From contig NZ_JACHIW010000001.1 of assembly GCF_014203395.1 (NCBI RefSeq), positions 2,170,001 to 2,234,000 on the forward strand: a stretch of 64,000 nucleotides of DNA, given 5' to 3'. Below, one piece after another: positions 44,571-55,888 of this stretch. The translations under genes were made by a program, and so were the position numbers. The stretch's first letter is position 1, and each line of letters begins with the position of its first letter. The stretch is from Saccharopolyspora phatthalungensis (lineage in GTDB: Bacteria > Actinomycetota > Actinomycetes > Mycobacteriales > Pseudonocardiaceae). Under the pieces are notes generated by a model. That model saw only the letters and a program-made list of their open reading frames with translations. It was not told the origin of the DNA and searched no databases.

Positions 44571-45743
44571 TCAGTCCAAGGTGAATGGGTCATAGCGGAT
44601 GTGGTCGAGGGCCGTGCCCGCGACCAGCATCCGGGAGACCGTGGCGCGGATCATCGACGGCGAACCGCTGACCAGGACGTCCCAGTCCTTCCATGCGCCA
44701 TAACGGGTCACGACCTCGGCAAGGGTGCCGTGCTCGGCGCCCGAAACGCCCGGATCGTTCTCCAGCACGGGCGTGATCGTCAGCCACGGGTTGTGCATCG
44801 CGATCCGCTGCAGGTTCTCCAGGTCGTAGAGGTCCTCGCGGGTCCGGCCGCCGTAGAACAGCTGCACGCGCGGATTTTCGCCGTATTGCGCGAGATCGTC
44901 GATGATCGCGCGCATCGGGGTCAGGCCCGTGCCACCGGCGATCATCAGGACGTCCGGGGAGTTCTCCCGGTCCACGGTCAGCCGACCCATCGGCGAGCCG
45001 ATCCGCCACTGGTCGCCGGGGCGGGCGTGTCCGACCAGCGCTCGGCTGACCCAGCCGCCCTCCACGGACCGGATGTGAAACTCCATGATCCCGTCGTCGC
45101 TCGGGGCGTTGGCCGGGGTCAGGTACCGCCACAGCCGGGGCCGCTGCGGCACCTCGACGCTCACGTACTGCCCGGGCTGGTACGGCACGGGATGATCGGG
45201 CTGGATGCGGATCACCGCAAGATCCCAGCTGAGCCGCTCGTGGTGCACGATTTGGCCGCTGTACCAGGCGGGACCGTCGTCGGCGGCGGCCGCTTCGGTC
45301 ATCGCGGAGGCCATCACGGTGTATGCCTCGGCCCAGGCTCGCTCCACACTGTCGGTCCAGGCGTCGCCGGCGTACCTCTTGATCGCGGCGAGCAGAGCGG
45401 TGCCCACCGCCTCGTAGTGTGCGGTGACCACGCCGAACTTGCGGTGGTCGCGGCCCAGCTGGTGCAGGAACGGCAGCAGTTCGTCGGGTTTGTCGACCAT
45501 CTGGATCACGTGCACGAGCGCCCGAAGCAGGCGGCTGCGTTGCACCTCCATGTTCACCGCGAAAAGTTCGCGGGTGGCCGGCGAGAGGCTGAAAAGCATG
45601 CCGTAGAAGAACCTCGCCACGTCGTCGGTGTGCGGCTCCACCACTGCGAAGCTCTCGCGGATCAGGCGAACCATCTTGCTCACGCCGGAGTTCGACGGCT
45701 CGCGGTTTGGGGGTCCGGGGCTCAGTACGGCGTTCGCTGTCAT
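44571..45743 (-). CDS. Flavohaemoglobin-like globin with FAD/NAD reductase domains
   Basis: The protein has 390 aa. The globin domain (residues about 20-150) has LIRESFAVVEPHTDDVARFF and the proximal-His segment LGRDHRKFGVV. The FAD-binding domain has YQPGQYVSVEVPQ and the NAD-binding domain has VLMIAGGTGLTPMRAII, ending in the FDPF-like YDPFTLD. Such proteins detoxify NO or, in type II forms, oxidise other substrates. Divergent from a PPOX-fold flavoprotein gene; a shared stress response is plausible. Confidence 0.9.
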   Translation of the reverse strand: MTANAVLSPGPPNREPSNSGVSKMVRLIRESFAVVEPHTDDVARFFYGMLFSLSPATRELFAVNMEVQRSRLLRALVHVIQMVDKPDELLPFLHQLGRDHRKFGVVTAHYEAVGTALLAAIKRYAGDAWTDSVERAWAEAYTVMASAMTEAAAADDGPAWYSGQIVHHERLSWDLAVIRIQPDHPVPYQPGQYVSVEVPQRPRLWRYLTPANAPSDDGIMEFHIRSVEGGWVSRALVGHARPGDQWRIGSPMGRLTVDRENSPDVLMIAGGTGLTPMRAIIDDLAQYGENPRVQLFYGGRTREDLYDLENLQRIAMHNPWLTITPVLENDPGVSGAEHGTLAEVVTRYGAWKDWDVLVSGSPSMIRATVSRMLVAGTALDHIRYDPFTLD

Positions 45744-45964
45744 GGTTCGGGGCAGTCTTCTCCACGTTGGCGGTCGTACCCAGCAGGCACCCCGCTACTT
45801 GCAAGCGTCCCCCGACACAGGGGGGACCATAACTCTTGCCTCGCCACGCGTCTGCATTGATGCCACTTTTGAGTGCTTCCTAACTACCAGTCGTAGATGA
45901 TGCATGCAGCGGTCGGGGGAAACCAAGTACCCATGCCTGTTGGCGCAGCGGCGGACGTGACACG

Positions 45965-46774
45965 GTGATCGGTGTGACTCCCGATCACCTACCCCCGACC
46001 GGAACGGCCGAAGCGGCCCTGCTGGACCTGGAACTGTCCGACCTGCCCACCCCGAACGGTGGCTGGCAGGTCCCCGCCGCGCTCCAGCAACACGGTGCCG
46101 TTCCCGACGCCCCACCGCTGTTCGTCGAACACCGGTCGACCCCGCTGCCGGGCTCGGCGGGCGAGCATCTGCTGCAGCGGGCCTACGGCACCGAGAAGCG
46201 CGCCCGGCGGTTCTATGACGATCAGGTGCTGGACCATCTGAACTCGCAGATGAAGGAGTTCATCGGGCGGATGGAGATGGTCTTCGTGGCCACCGCCGAC
46301 GCCCGCGGCGACTGCGATTCGAGCCTGCGCGCCGGGCCGCGCGGCTTCATCGAGGTCCTCGACGACCGCCACCTGTGTTACCCGGAGTACCGGGGCAACG
46401 GCGTGCTGGCCAGCCTGGGCAACATCAGCGAGAACCCGCACATCGGGATGCTGCTGGTGGACTTCGTCAATGACCTGATCGGCCTGCACGTCAACGGCAA
46501 GGCCCGCATCGTCGAAGACGCCGACCTGCGGGCCATCTACCCGGCGCTGCCCGCCGAGTTCGACCGCCCCCGCACGCCCGAGCGCTGGGTGGTGGTGCAG
46601 GTCGAGGAGGCATATATCCACTGCCGCAAGCACATTCCGCGGATGGTGCCGGTGCTGCGCAATCGCAACTGGGGCACCGACGACGCCAAGCGCAAGGGCG
46701 GCGACTACTTCGAGGCCAAGGGCATGCCGCGACCGTGGCACCGGACCGAACCGGTGGGCGGCTCCGACCACTGA
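45965..46774 (+). CDS. Pyridoxamine-5'-phosphate-oxidase-fold flavoprotein, 269 aa
   Basis: The core FIGRMEMVFVATADARGDCD, RAGPRGFIEVLDDRHLCYPE and GNISENPHIGMLLVDFVNDL is a PPOX/FMN-binding split barrel. The extended N-terminus and the HCRKHIPRMVPV end place it in the group annotated as PNPOx-related with C-terminal metal-site histidines. The substrate is unknown; it may act on a flavin/F420-like cofactor or haem. GTG 45965 or 45974 could be the start. It is divergent from the flavohaemoglobin across 221 bp that hold the promoters. Confidence 0.85.
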   Translation: MIGVTPDHLPPTGTAEAALLDLELSDLPTPNGGWQVPAALQQHGAVPDAPPLFVEHRSTPLPGSAGEHLLQRAYGTEKRARRFYDDQVLDHLNSQMKEFIGRMEMVFVATADARGDCDSSLRAGPRGFIEVLDDRHLCYPEYRGNGVLASLGNISENPHIGMLLVDFVNDLIGLHVNGKARIVEDADLRAIYPALPAEFDRPRTPERWVVVQVEEAYIHCRKHIPRMVPVLRNRNWGTDDAKRKGGDYFEAKGMPRPWHRTEPVGGSDH

Positions 46775-46963
46775 TCGGCTCCGAGCCCTGGTCGTGGGTG
46801 CGAGCGCCGGCGTTCGCCCGTCCGCCGTCCGCCACCAGCACCGCCGCGCGGAGGGGCCAACGCGTCTTCTTAGAGTGGGGCGAAACGGACTAACGTTGGC
46901 TGCGCGAGGCGCGTAGCGCAACGGGGTGGTGTCGCCGCGATCGGCGGCGCGGGTGGGAGAGCT

Positions 46964-47446
46964 GTGATCGAGGACGAGGCGCGAAGTTCGACCGGCGGGG
47001 TGCGCGAGGAAGGCACCGACCGGCGGGCTGCGGCGGAAACCGTCGAGCGCGAGTTGGTGATGATGTTCCGCCGCGCCCGCAACCTGTCGACGACGGTGGC
47101 CGCGCACGTGCACCCGGACCTGGACCCGGCCTCCTACAGCCTGTTGCTGATGGTCGACGACGCGGGGCCGCTGCGCGGCATGGATGTCGCGGACCGCACC
47201 GGGCTGGACAAGTCCACGGTGAGCAGGCAGATCGCGACCCTGGTCGATTTGAACCTGCTGGAGCGCGCGCCGGACCCCGACGACGGCCGGGCTCGCCGCA
47301 TCCAGCTCTCCGACCTGGGCCGGGAGCGGTTGGCCGAGGTGCGCGCCGAGCGGCGCAAGCACCTGCACGGTCAGTTCGCCAGCTGGTCCACACAGGACCT
47401 GAAGGACCTCGCCCGTCTTCTGGGCAAGCTCAACACCATGATGTGA
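46964..47446 (+). CDS. MarR-family regulator 1
   Basis: At 160 aa its winged HTH reads GPLRGMDVADRTGLDKSTVS, then RQIATLVDLNLLERAPDPDD, with the wing GRARRIQLSDLGRERL. GGGAG precedes the GTG start. An imperfect palindrome built from CGTTG...CAACG lies at 46894-46923 upstream and could be its site. It is a single-gene unit ended by a hairpin, separate from the second MarR gene downstream. Confidence 0.92.
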   Translation: MIEDEARSSTGGVREEGTDRRAAAETVERELVMMFRRARNLSTTVAAHVHPDLDPASYSLLLMVDDAGPLRGMDVADRTGLDKSTVSRQIATLVDLNLLERAPDPDDGRARRIQLSDLGRERLAEVRAERRKHLHGQFASWSTQDLKDLARLLGKLNTMM

Positions 47447-47470
47447 CCTGGTTTCACCAGCTTCGGGGCG

Positions 47471-47492
47471 CCCTCGACCGCTCGGTCGGGGG
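47471..47492 (+). terminator. Hairpin after MarR regulator 1
   Basis: CCCTCGACC (47471-47479) pairs with GGTCGGGGG (47484-47492) with one G-T pair and a four-base loop, 25 bases after the MarR stop. Confidence 0.55.
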
Positions 47493-47572
47493 CGGCCCGC
47501 GCTATCGCCCGATCTAACGGTTGCCCTGTTTTCGGTTGCCCCGTTTCCGATGCGTTTGTCACAACGCCTACA

Positions 47573-47618
47573 AGTTGTGTCATGCAACTAACTTGGTTTA
47601 TAGTTGCGTGCAGCAACT
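47573..47618. promoter_or_regulatory. Two-site MarR operator overlapping the pump promoter
   Basis: AGTTG-N7-CAACT occurs twice, at 47573-47589 and 47602-47618. The second has longer arms (TAGTTGC/GCAACTA). TTGTGT (47575-47580) and TATAGT (47599-47604) at 18-bp spacing form a promoter, with one operator on the -35 and the other on the -10/start. MarR2 translation starts 15 bp downstream, so autoregulation is very likely. Confidence 0.82.
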
Positions 47619-47632
47619 AAAGGAATGGGCTC

Positions 47633-48127
47633 ATGGGACCGAAACTCGAAACCTGCACCGAACTGCTCCGGCCACTCCGGGCCATGCTCGGCCTCAAGCA
47701 GTTCGCCATGCAGCGGGGACAGTTCACCGCCGATCACGTGCCCTACGCCGCCGCCGGGTTGCTCACCGAACTCGTCTTGCGCGGCGAATGCCGGGCCTCC
47801 GACCTCGCGCACCACCGCATCGTCGACGCGTCCGTGGTGAGCCGCCAAGTCGGGCAGCTGGAACAGGCCGGCCTGATCACGCGCCGACACGACCCCGCGG
47901 ACCGGCGAGTGGTGCTGCTGCGCGCGACCCCCGACGGCGAGCGCGCGGTGGCCGAACTGGAACGCAGGAAAGCGGAATGGATCCGCGACGCGCTGGCGCA
48001 CTGGGACGACGCCAAGGTGCGCGAACTCGCCGGACTGCTTGGGGAGGCGATGGACGACATCCGCCGCTACACGATCAAAGACGGGGGCTGCGTCGCAGGG
48101 CCCGTGACCAAGGAAGGAACTCGATGA
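47633..48127 (+). CDS. MarR-family regulator 2 (pump repressor)
   Basis: At 164 aa its HTH region is LRGECRASDLAHHRIVDASV, then VSRQVGQLEQAGLITRRHDP, with the wing ADRRVVLLRATPDGERAV. AAAGGAA lies upstream of the ATG. Its stop overlaps the MFS start (ATGA), so the regulator and pump are co-translated and both fall under the twin AGTTG-N7-CAACT sites. Confidence 0.94.
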   Translation: MGPKLETCTELLRPLRAMLGLKQFAMQRGQFTADHVPYAAAGLLTELVLRGECRASDLAHHRIVDASVVSRQVGQLEQAGLITRRHDPADRRVVLLRATPDGERAVAELERRKAEWIRDALAHWDDAKVRELAGLLGEAMDDIRRYTIKDGGCVAGPVTKEGTR

Positions 48128-50736
48128 CCACCTCGACGGCGACGGCGCCGGCCGCGACAGCGCCGGCCCGCCGGGACGGGAGTGCCGAGCCCGCCGCGGA
48201 ATCGTCGATGACGCATCGGCAGATCCTGGAGGCGATGTCGGGCCTGATGTTGGCGCTGTTGGTCGCCATCCTCAGCTCGACGATCGTGTCGAACGCGCTG
48301 CCCCGGATCATCGCCGACCTCAATGGCACCCAGGGCCAGTACACCTGGGTGGTCACGGCGATGCTGCTCACCTCGACCGCGTCCACCCCGATCTGGGGCA
48401 AGCTCGCCGACCTGTTCAGCAAGAAGTTGCTCTACCAGTTGGCCATCACGATCTTCACGGCCGGCTCGGTGCTCGGCGGGTTCGCGCAGTCGATGGAGAC
48501 GCTCATCGGTTTCCGTGCCCTGCAGGGCATCGGCATGGGCGGCCTGCAGGCGCTGATCCAGGTCGTGATCGCCGCGATGGTCGCCCCGCGCGACCGCGGG
48601 CGCTACAGCGGCTACATCGGCGCCACCTTCGCGGTCGCCACGGTCAGCGGTCCGCTCGTCGGCGGGCTCATCGTGGACACCCCCTGGCTGGGGTGGCGCT
48701 GGTGCTTCTGGGTGACGGTGCCGATCGCCGTGATCGCCTTCATCGTGCTCGGCAAGACGCTGAAACTGCCGGTCATCAAGCGGCCGGTCAAGATCGACTG
48801 GTTCGGTGCGTTGTTCCTGGTCGGCGGCGTGAGCCTGCTGCTGGTGTGGGTCTCGCTGGCCGGCAAGCAGTTCGACTGGTGGTCGGTGGAGACCGCGTCC
48901 TACGTCGGTGGCGGCCTGCTCGCCCTGCTCATCGCGGTGGTGATCGAGACCAAGGTCAGCGAGCCGATCGTGCCGCTGCGGATGTTCCGCAATTCGACTG
49001 TCACGCTGGCCACCATCGGCACCGTCGCGGTCGGCACCGCGATGTTCGGCGGCGCGGTGTTTCTGGGGCAGTATTTCCAGATCGCGCGCAGCTTCACCCC
49101 GACCATCGCGGGGCTGATGACGCTGCCGATGGTCGGCGGGCTGTTCATCTCCTCGACCGTGTCCGGCCAGATCATCTCCAGGGTCACCGGCAAGATCAAG
49201 CCGTTCCTGGTGATCGGCTCGATCGTGATGGTCGCCGCGATGGGACTGCTGAGCACCATCGATCACGAGACGAACCTGGTGCTGGTCGGGGTCTACCTGT
49301 TCCTGATGGGCACCGGGGTCGGCATGTTGATGCAGAACCTGGTGCTGGCGGTGCAGAACTCCACCAGCGGCAAGGACATGGGGTCGGTGACCTCGGTCGT
49401 GACGTTCTTCCGGACCCTCGGCGGTTCGGCGGGTGTCTCGGTGCTGGGCGCCGTACTGGCCACCCGGGTGTCGGACTACATCATGCAGGGGCTGGCGAAG
49501 ATCCCCGGTGCCGCGCGGGCGGCCGGATCGGGCGGCGGCTCGCTGGACGTCAACCACCTGCCGGAGCCGGTGCAGACCATCGTGCGAGCGTCCTACGGCG
49601 ATGCGATCGGCGACATCTTCTTTGTCGCCGCGTGCGTCTCGGTGGTCACCTTCCTCGCGGTGATCTTCCTCCGGGAGGTTCCGCTGCGCACTACGGTCGA
49701 CAGTCATGGGGGAAAGGAGCCGGTTGCGATGACCGCGCACGACGCTGTGGACAACTTGACTCAGCCTGTGGACAACTCGGCCGCGACGCGTCTCGTGCCG
49801 AACGGCTCTGCCCAGCTCGGGGGTGTCGGCCCACGGCCCGGGCGACCGACCGCCGAGCCTGTGGACAACTCTGTGGATGACGACTTGGATGCCTGGTCAG
49901 AGCCGGTCGGGCCGCGTCGCTACGCGGTCAACGGCAAGCACTTGGCGGGCAACCTGGCGACCCCGGTCGACGGGGGTGGGCTGTTCGTGCACGGCACCGT
50001 CCATGACTCCATCGGCACCCCGGTCCCCGGCGTGGTGCTCACCCTGACCGACGCCAACGGGCGGCAGGTGGAGCGCGCCCGCGCCGACCAGGACGGGCAG
50101 TTCCGGCTCGCGGTCGGCCACGGCGGCACCTACGTGCTGATCGCCTCCGGCGGCAGCTACCAACCGACCGCCTCGATGGTCGTGGTCGCCGACCGCCCGG
50201 TGCGCCACGACGTGCAGCTGCTCGGCGCCGGGCGGCTTACCGGCCTGGTGCACGTCGGCGGCCAGGGCGTCGCCGGGGCGATGGTGGTGCTTACCGACGT
50301 CCGCGGCGAGGTGGTCTCCGCCGTCGGGACCGGATCGGATGGGCACTACCTCTTCGCCGACCTGGTCGGCGGGGCCTACGCGCTGACCGTCACCGCGCCC
50401 GGCTACCGGCCGGTGGCGAACTCGGTCACCGTGACCGACGGCGAGCAAGCCACCATGGACGTCGCGCTGCAGGCGGGCACGCAGCTAAGCGGCGTGGTCC
50501 GGTCGGCCAACCTCAGGGTCGCGGTGCCCGATGCGCGGGTGACGCTGCTGGACTCCGGTGGGGCCGTCGTCGGCGCGGCCACCACCGACATCGACGGCAA
50601 TTACACCTTCACCGACCTGCCGGACGGCGAGTACACGGTGATCGCGACGGGTTACCCGCCGATCGCAACGCCCTTGCGGCTCTCGGGCGAGCAGAGCACG
50701 CACGACGTCGAGCTCGGCTACCCGCAGGCCGACTGA
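48124..50736 (+). CDS. DHA2-family MFS efflux pump with three C-terminal carboxypeptidase-regulatory-like domains
   Basis: At 870 aa, residues about 30-545 are a 14-helix EmrB/QacA-type proton antiporter (SGLMLALLVAILSSTIVSNA, ALPRIIADL, GFRALQGIGMGGLQ, WRWCFWVTVPIAVIAF). A Pro/Asn-rich linker of about 75 residues (PVDNS repeats) leads to three tandem beta-sandwich repeats, each of the form GTVHDSIGTPVPGVVLTLTD ... DGQFRLAVGHGGTYVLIASG. Such prealbumin-like domains are usually extracellular or periplasm-facing binding modules. A fusion of this size to a drug pump is unusual. The linker DNA contains consensus DnaA boxes (49746-49880). The neighbouring YceI gene carries one more copy of the domain. 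Confidence 0.92.
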   Translation: MTTSTATAPAATAPARRDGSAEPAAESSMTHRQILEAMSGLMLALLVAILSSTIVSNALPRIIADLNGTQGQYTWVVTAMLLTSTASTPIWGKLADLFSKKLLYQLAITIFTAGSVLGGFAQSMETLIGFRALQGIGMGGLQALIQVVIAAMVAPRDRGRYSGYIGATFAVATVSGPLVGGLIVDTPWLGWRWCFWVTVPIAVIAFIVLGKTLKLPVIKRPVKIDWFGALFLVGGVSLLLVWVSLAGKQFDWWSVETASYVGGGLLALLIAVVIETKVSEPIVPLRMFRNSTVTLATIGTVAVGTAMFGGAVFLGQYFQIARSFTPTIAGLMTLPMVGGLFISSTVSGQIISRVTGKIKPFLVIGSIVMVAAMGLLSTIDHETNLVLVGVYLFLMGTGVGMLMQNLVLAVQNSTSGKDMGSVTSVVTFFRTLGGSAGVSVLGAVLATRVSDYIMQGLAKIPGAARAAGSGGGSLDVNHLPEPVQTIVRASYGDAIGDIFFVAACVSVVTFLAVIFLREVPLRTTVDSHGGKEPVAMTAHDAVDNLTQPVDNSAATRLVPNGSAQLGGVGPRPGRPTAEPVDNSVDDDLDAWSEPVGPRRYAVNGKHLAGNLATPVDGGGLFVHGTVHDSIGTPVPGVVLTLTDANGRQVERARADQDGQFRLAVGHGGTYVLIASGGSYQPTASMVVVADRPVRHDVQLLGAGRLTGLVHVGGQGVAGAMVVLTDVRGEVVSAVGTGSDGHYLFADLVGGAYALTVTAPGYRPVANSVTVTDGEQATMDVALQAGTQLSGVVRSANLRVAVPDARVTLLDSGGAVVGAATTDIDGNYTFTDLPDGEYTVIATGYPPIATPLRLSGEQSTHDVELGYPQAD
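49746..49880 (-). promoter_or_regulatory. Cluster of DnaA-box-like sites inside the MFS gene
   Basis: The consensus actinobacterial box TTGTCCACA (minus strand) occurs at 49746-49754, 49767-49775 and 49860-49868, and a related TGTGGATGA at 49872-49880. All have the same orientation. Spacings of 21, 93 and 12 bp approximate whole helical turns. The boxes encode the VDN repeats of the protein linker, so the peptide may be a by-product of DNA-level selection. Confidence 0.6.
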
Positions 50737-50817
50737 AAAGTCGTCGTGAGCGGTGGCCCCGGTGCGAACCGGAAACGACCGCTCACGACCGAGATTGCCC
50801 ACGGAGGGATGTTCGAA

Positions 50818-51672
50818 ATGGATCTCGGCCAACGACAGGCCGCGCCACGCGGGACCGCGCCCGCCGGAGCGGGAGCGGTCACCGCGACGGTGCGCGGCGG
50901 CGACGGCTGGCCGGTGCCCGAAGCGGTGCTGACCGTCATCGACGGCACCGGCAACCAGGTCGCCCGGGTGCAGGGCGACGCGCAGGGCTCGGTGGTCGCC
51001 TCCGGTCTGCGGGGCGGTGCCTACACGGCGATCGTCACGGCGGTCGGGTTCGAGCCGGTCGCCCGGACCACGCTGGTGCACGACGGGACGGCCGCCACTC
51101 TCGGCGAAGTCGAACTGCGCCGGGTCGGCGGGGCCGACCTGCCCGCGCCCGGCTTGTGGCGGATCGACCCGGTGCACTCGTCGATCCAGGTCACCGCCAA
51201 GCACCTGGGGATCAGCAGCATCCACGGCCGTTTCAACGAGTTCGCCGGCGAGGTGCACATCGGCAACCCGGTCGAATCGTCGACGGTCGAGGTCCAGATC
51301 GTCGCGGCCAGCATCGACACGGCCAACCGGATGCGCGACGACCACCTGCGCAACCCGGACTTCCTGGACGTCGAGCGGTACCCGGAGATCACCTTCCGGT
51401 CCACCGGCCTGCGCCCGCGCGGCGGCGACCGCTGGGACCTCGACGGTGAGCTGACGCTGTGCGGGGTGACCCGGCCGGTGCGGCTGGACACCCGGTTCGC
51501 CGGGGTCGGCCCGGACCCGTGGGGCGGCACCCGCGCGTCGGCGACGGCGACCACGCAGCTGCGCCGCGAGGACTTCGCGATGACGTTCAACCAGGCGTTG
51601 CAGAGCGGAATCGCCGCGATCGGCACCACGCTGAAGGTGGAGATCGACATCCAGGCGGTTCGCGAGGGTTGA
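50818..51672 (+). CDS. YceI-family protein with N-terminal carboxypeptidase-regulatory-like domain
   Basis: ATG 50818 has GGAGGG nine bases upstream. Residues about 20-100 form one prealbumin-like repeat (VTATVRGGDGWPVPEAVLTV, GLRGGAYTAIVTAVGFEPVA), the same type as in the pump. Residues about 110-284 are a YceI lipocalin-like barrel (WRIDPVHSSIQVTAKHLGIS, FLDVERYPEITFRSTGLR, LTLCGVTRPVRLD), a family known to bind isoprenoid quinone-like lipids. No signal peptide is seen, so it may act in the cytoplasm or use another export route. It lies 81 bp after the pump, probably in one transcript. Confidence 0.9.
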   Translation: MDLGQRQAAPRGTAPAGAGAVTATVRGGDGWPVPEAVLTVIDGTGNQVARVQGDAQGSVVASGLRGGAYTAIVTAVGFEPVARTTLVHDGTAATLGEVELRRVGGADLPAPGLWRIDPVHSSIQVTAKHLGISSIHGRFNEFAGEVHIGNPVESSTVEVQIVAASIDTANRMRDDHLRNPDFLDVERYPEITFRSTGLRPRGGDRWDLDGELTLCGVTRPVRLDTRFAGVGPDPWGGTRASATATTQLRREDFAMTFNQALQSGIAAIGTTLKVEIDIQAVREG

Positions 51673-51841
51673 CCCTTGGGGCGACGGGTGGCCGCGGGTT
51701 CGGGGCCCGCGGCCACCGGCGTTTCACGGTCCGTCACGGCGGGTTTCTGATTGTGCTCGGAAACTCAAACCCGCTTGGGATTTGAATCCGCATCGCGGAA
51801 GTTTTCCCCGCGTGTGCGCGAGATCGCATCGCGGAAAGCTA

Positions 51842-51862
51842 CTTGAGTGGAACTCGCTCAAC
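51842..51862. promoter_or_regulatory. HAIR element upstream of clpB
   Basis: CTTGAGT-N7-GCTCAAC keeps the HAIR left arm exactly and five of seven bases of the right arm. Its TTGAGT may also serve as the -35, with CCTATC (51866-51871) as -10. It is 81 bp before the clpB start. A direct repeat CGCATCGCGGAA (51788 and 51824) lies just upstream. Confidence 0.82.
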
Positions 51863-51942
51863 TTTCCTATCGTTGTCGATGTGGTAGACGATGGTGCGAG
51901 GGATGAGGTGCTCGCACGAGGCGCCCGGCAACGAGGTGAGGA

Positions 51943-54525
<2,583 letters not shown>

Positions 54526-54533
54526 GGACCGAT

Positions 54534-54579
54534 GGCGATTTCAATGGAAACCGGCGCACCGGTTTCCATTGAAATCGCC
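54534..54579. repeat. Interspersed palindromic repeat, copy 2
   Basis: This copy is perfect: 21-base arms from 54534 (GGCGATTTCAATGGAAACC...) to 54579 around the loop CGCA. It begins 8 bp after the clpB stop and lies between convergent genes, where it may work as a terminator, although no U-run follows. Confidence 0.88.
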
Positions 54580-54607
54580 CTGAAATCGCCGATGGGGCGA
54601 TGCGCTC

Positions 54608-55833
54608 TCAGCGGCGCACAAGGGTGGACAGGCCCGCGATGGTGGCGAAGCAGGCGGCCGTCGCGGCGAAGGCCACCGTCGCCGCGGTGAGGCCGAAGGT
54701 CGTGCTGAGGAAACCGAGGGCGACGCTGGGAACCCCGGCCGAAAGGTACGCGACGACGTAGATCAGCGACGAAGTGCCGGCCCGGTGCTCCGGCGACGCC
54801 AAACCGGTCAGCATCCGGAAGCCACCCATGAACATCAGGCCCCAGCCGATGCCCAGCACCGCCGAGCCGATGAAGAACGCCGCCGCGCTGTGCCCGAGCG
54901 TGGACACGGCCACCCCGGTGAGCCCGACGATCATCAGCGGCGCACCGATCCGCACCGCCCGCCGAGCCGTCCACCCGGACAGCGCCAGTTGGGTCAACCC
55001 GCCGAAACCGGCCAGCACCGCGACCGTCAAACCGCCTACCAGGTAGGGGTTTCCGCTGACGAGCCCCTTGGCCACCGACGGCCCGAGCGACATGAACATC
55101 CCGCCGACGATCCACGAAGCAAGCAGGGTCGTCGCCATCAGCGCGAATGTCCCGGCCTTGCCCGCCGGAACGGTCGGCCGCTGCGGGCGCAGCACCCCCG
55201 CAGCGCACCGCGCCGCGCGACCGGCTCGGCCATCGCCAGCACCCCGGGGATCGCGAGCACGAAAGCGAGGATGAGCAGCAGGTAGCTGGTCAGCGTCGGC
55301 CCGGGCACGAACTGCACCAGGGCACCCGCCAGTAGTGATCCCAGCGCCATGCCAAAGCCCGCGGCGACCCCGTTGACCAGCGATCCGTGGTTCGAGCCCG
55401 GCCGCTGAAAGTCCAGCAGGGCGCCGCTGATCGCACTGGTCGCCACCCCGGTGGCCAGGCCCTGCAACGCCCGGCCGGCGTAGAGCCAACCGACGCCCGG
55501 CGCGGCCGCGAGCACCAGCATCGCGGTGATCTCCACCGCGAGCGCGGCCAGCAGTACCGGCTTTCGGCCGACGTGGTCGGACAGTGAGCCGAACAGCACC
55601 AGCGCGAGCAGGATCGCCACCGCGTAGGCGGCGAAGACCTCGGTGAGCACCGTGGTGGTGAAGTGCCAACGCTGCTGGTAGATCGAGTACATGGGGGACG
55701 GCGCGGTGGATGCCATCAGGAACAGCGCGTACAGCGCGCCGATGAACCAGAACGAGGTGGGCCGGGATAGAGCGCCGCTGCCGAAGAACGCTCGGGCACC
55801 GCTGCGGGGCTCAACGAGGTCCGTGGTGGTCAT
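54608..55833 (-). pseudogene. MFS transporter with a single-base frameshift
   Basis: ATG 55833 (AGAGGAAAGG upstream) encodes helices 1-6: TSFWFIGALYALFLMASTAP, GSLSDHVGRKPVLLAALAVE (conserved G-x-x-x-D-x-x-G-R-K loop). The frame is lost at 55185-55195 after ARRGALRG. The next frame supplies VLRPQRPTVPAGKAGTFALM and helices 7-12 to a stop at 54608. Adding one G to a five-G run restores CTG-CGG-GGG-GTG-CTG and a normal protein of about 408 aa. Divergent TetR gene and operators are intact, so this may be a recent mutation, phase variation or a sequencing error. Confidence 0.8.
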
Positions 55834-55888
55834 GCCTTTCCTCTGCTTCCTACAACCGCGCGATCGGCCTGCCCCGCAGGCAAGCCCG

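Noticed and set aside
45744..45964. NsrR- or Rex-type operator between the flavohaemoglobin and PPOX genes
   Set aside because: Only short partial palindromes such as CTAC...GTAG are present; no convincing match to either consensus.
54534..54579. Calling the palindromic repeats simple rho-independent terminators
   Set aside because: No U-run follows any copy, and copy 1 lies in a 5' leader. Termination may be a secondary use at some copies.
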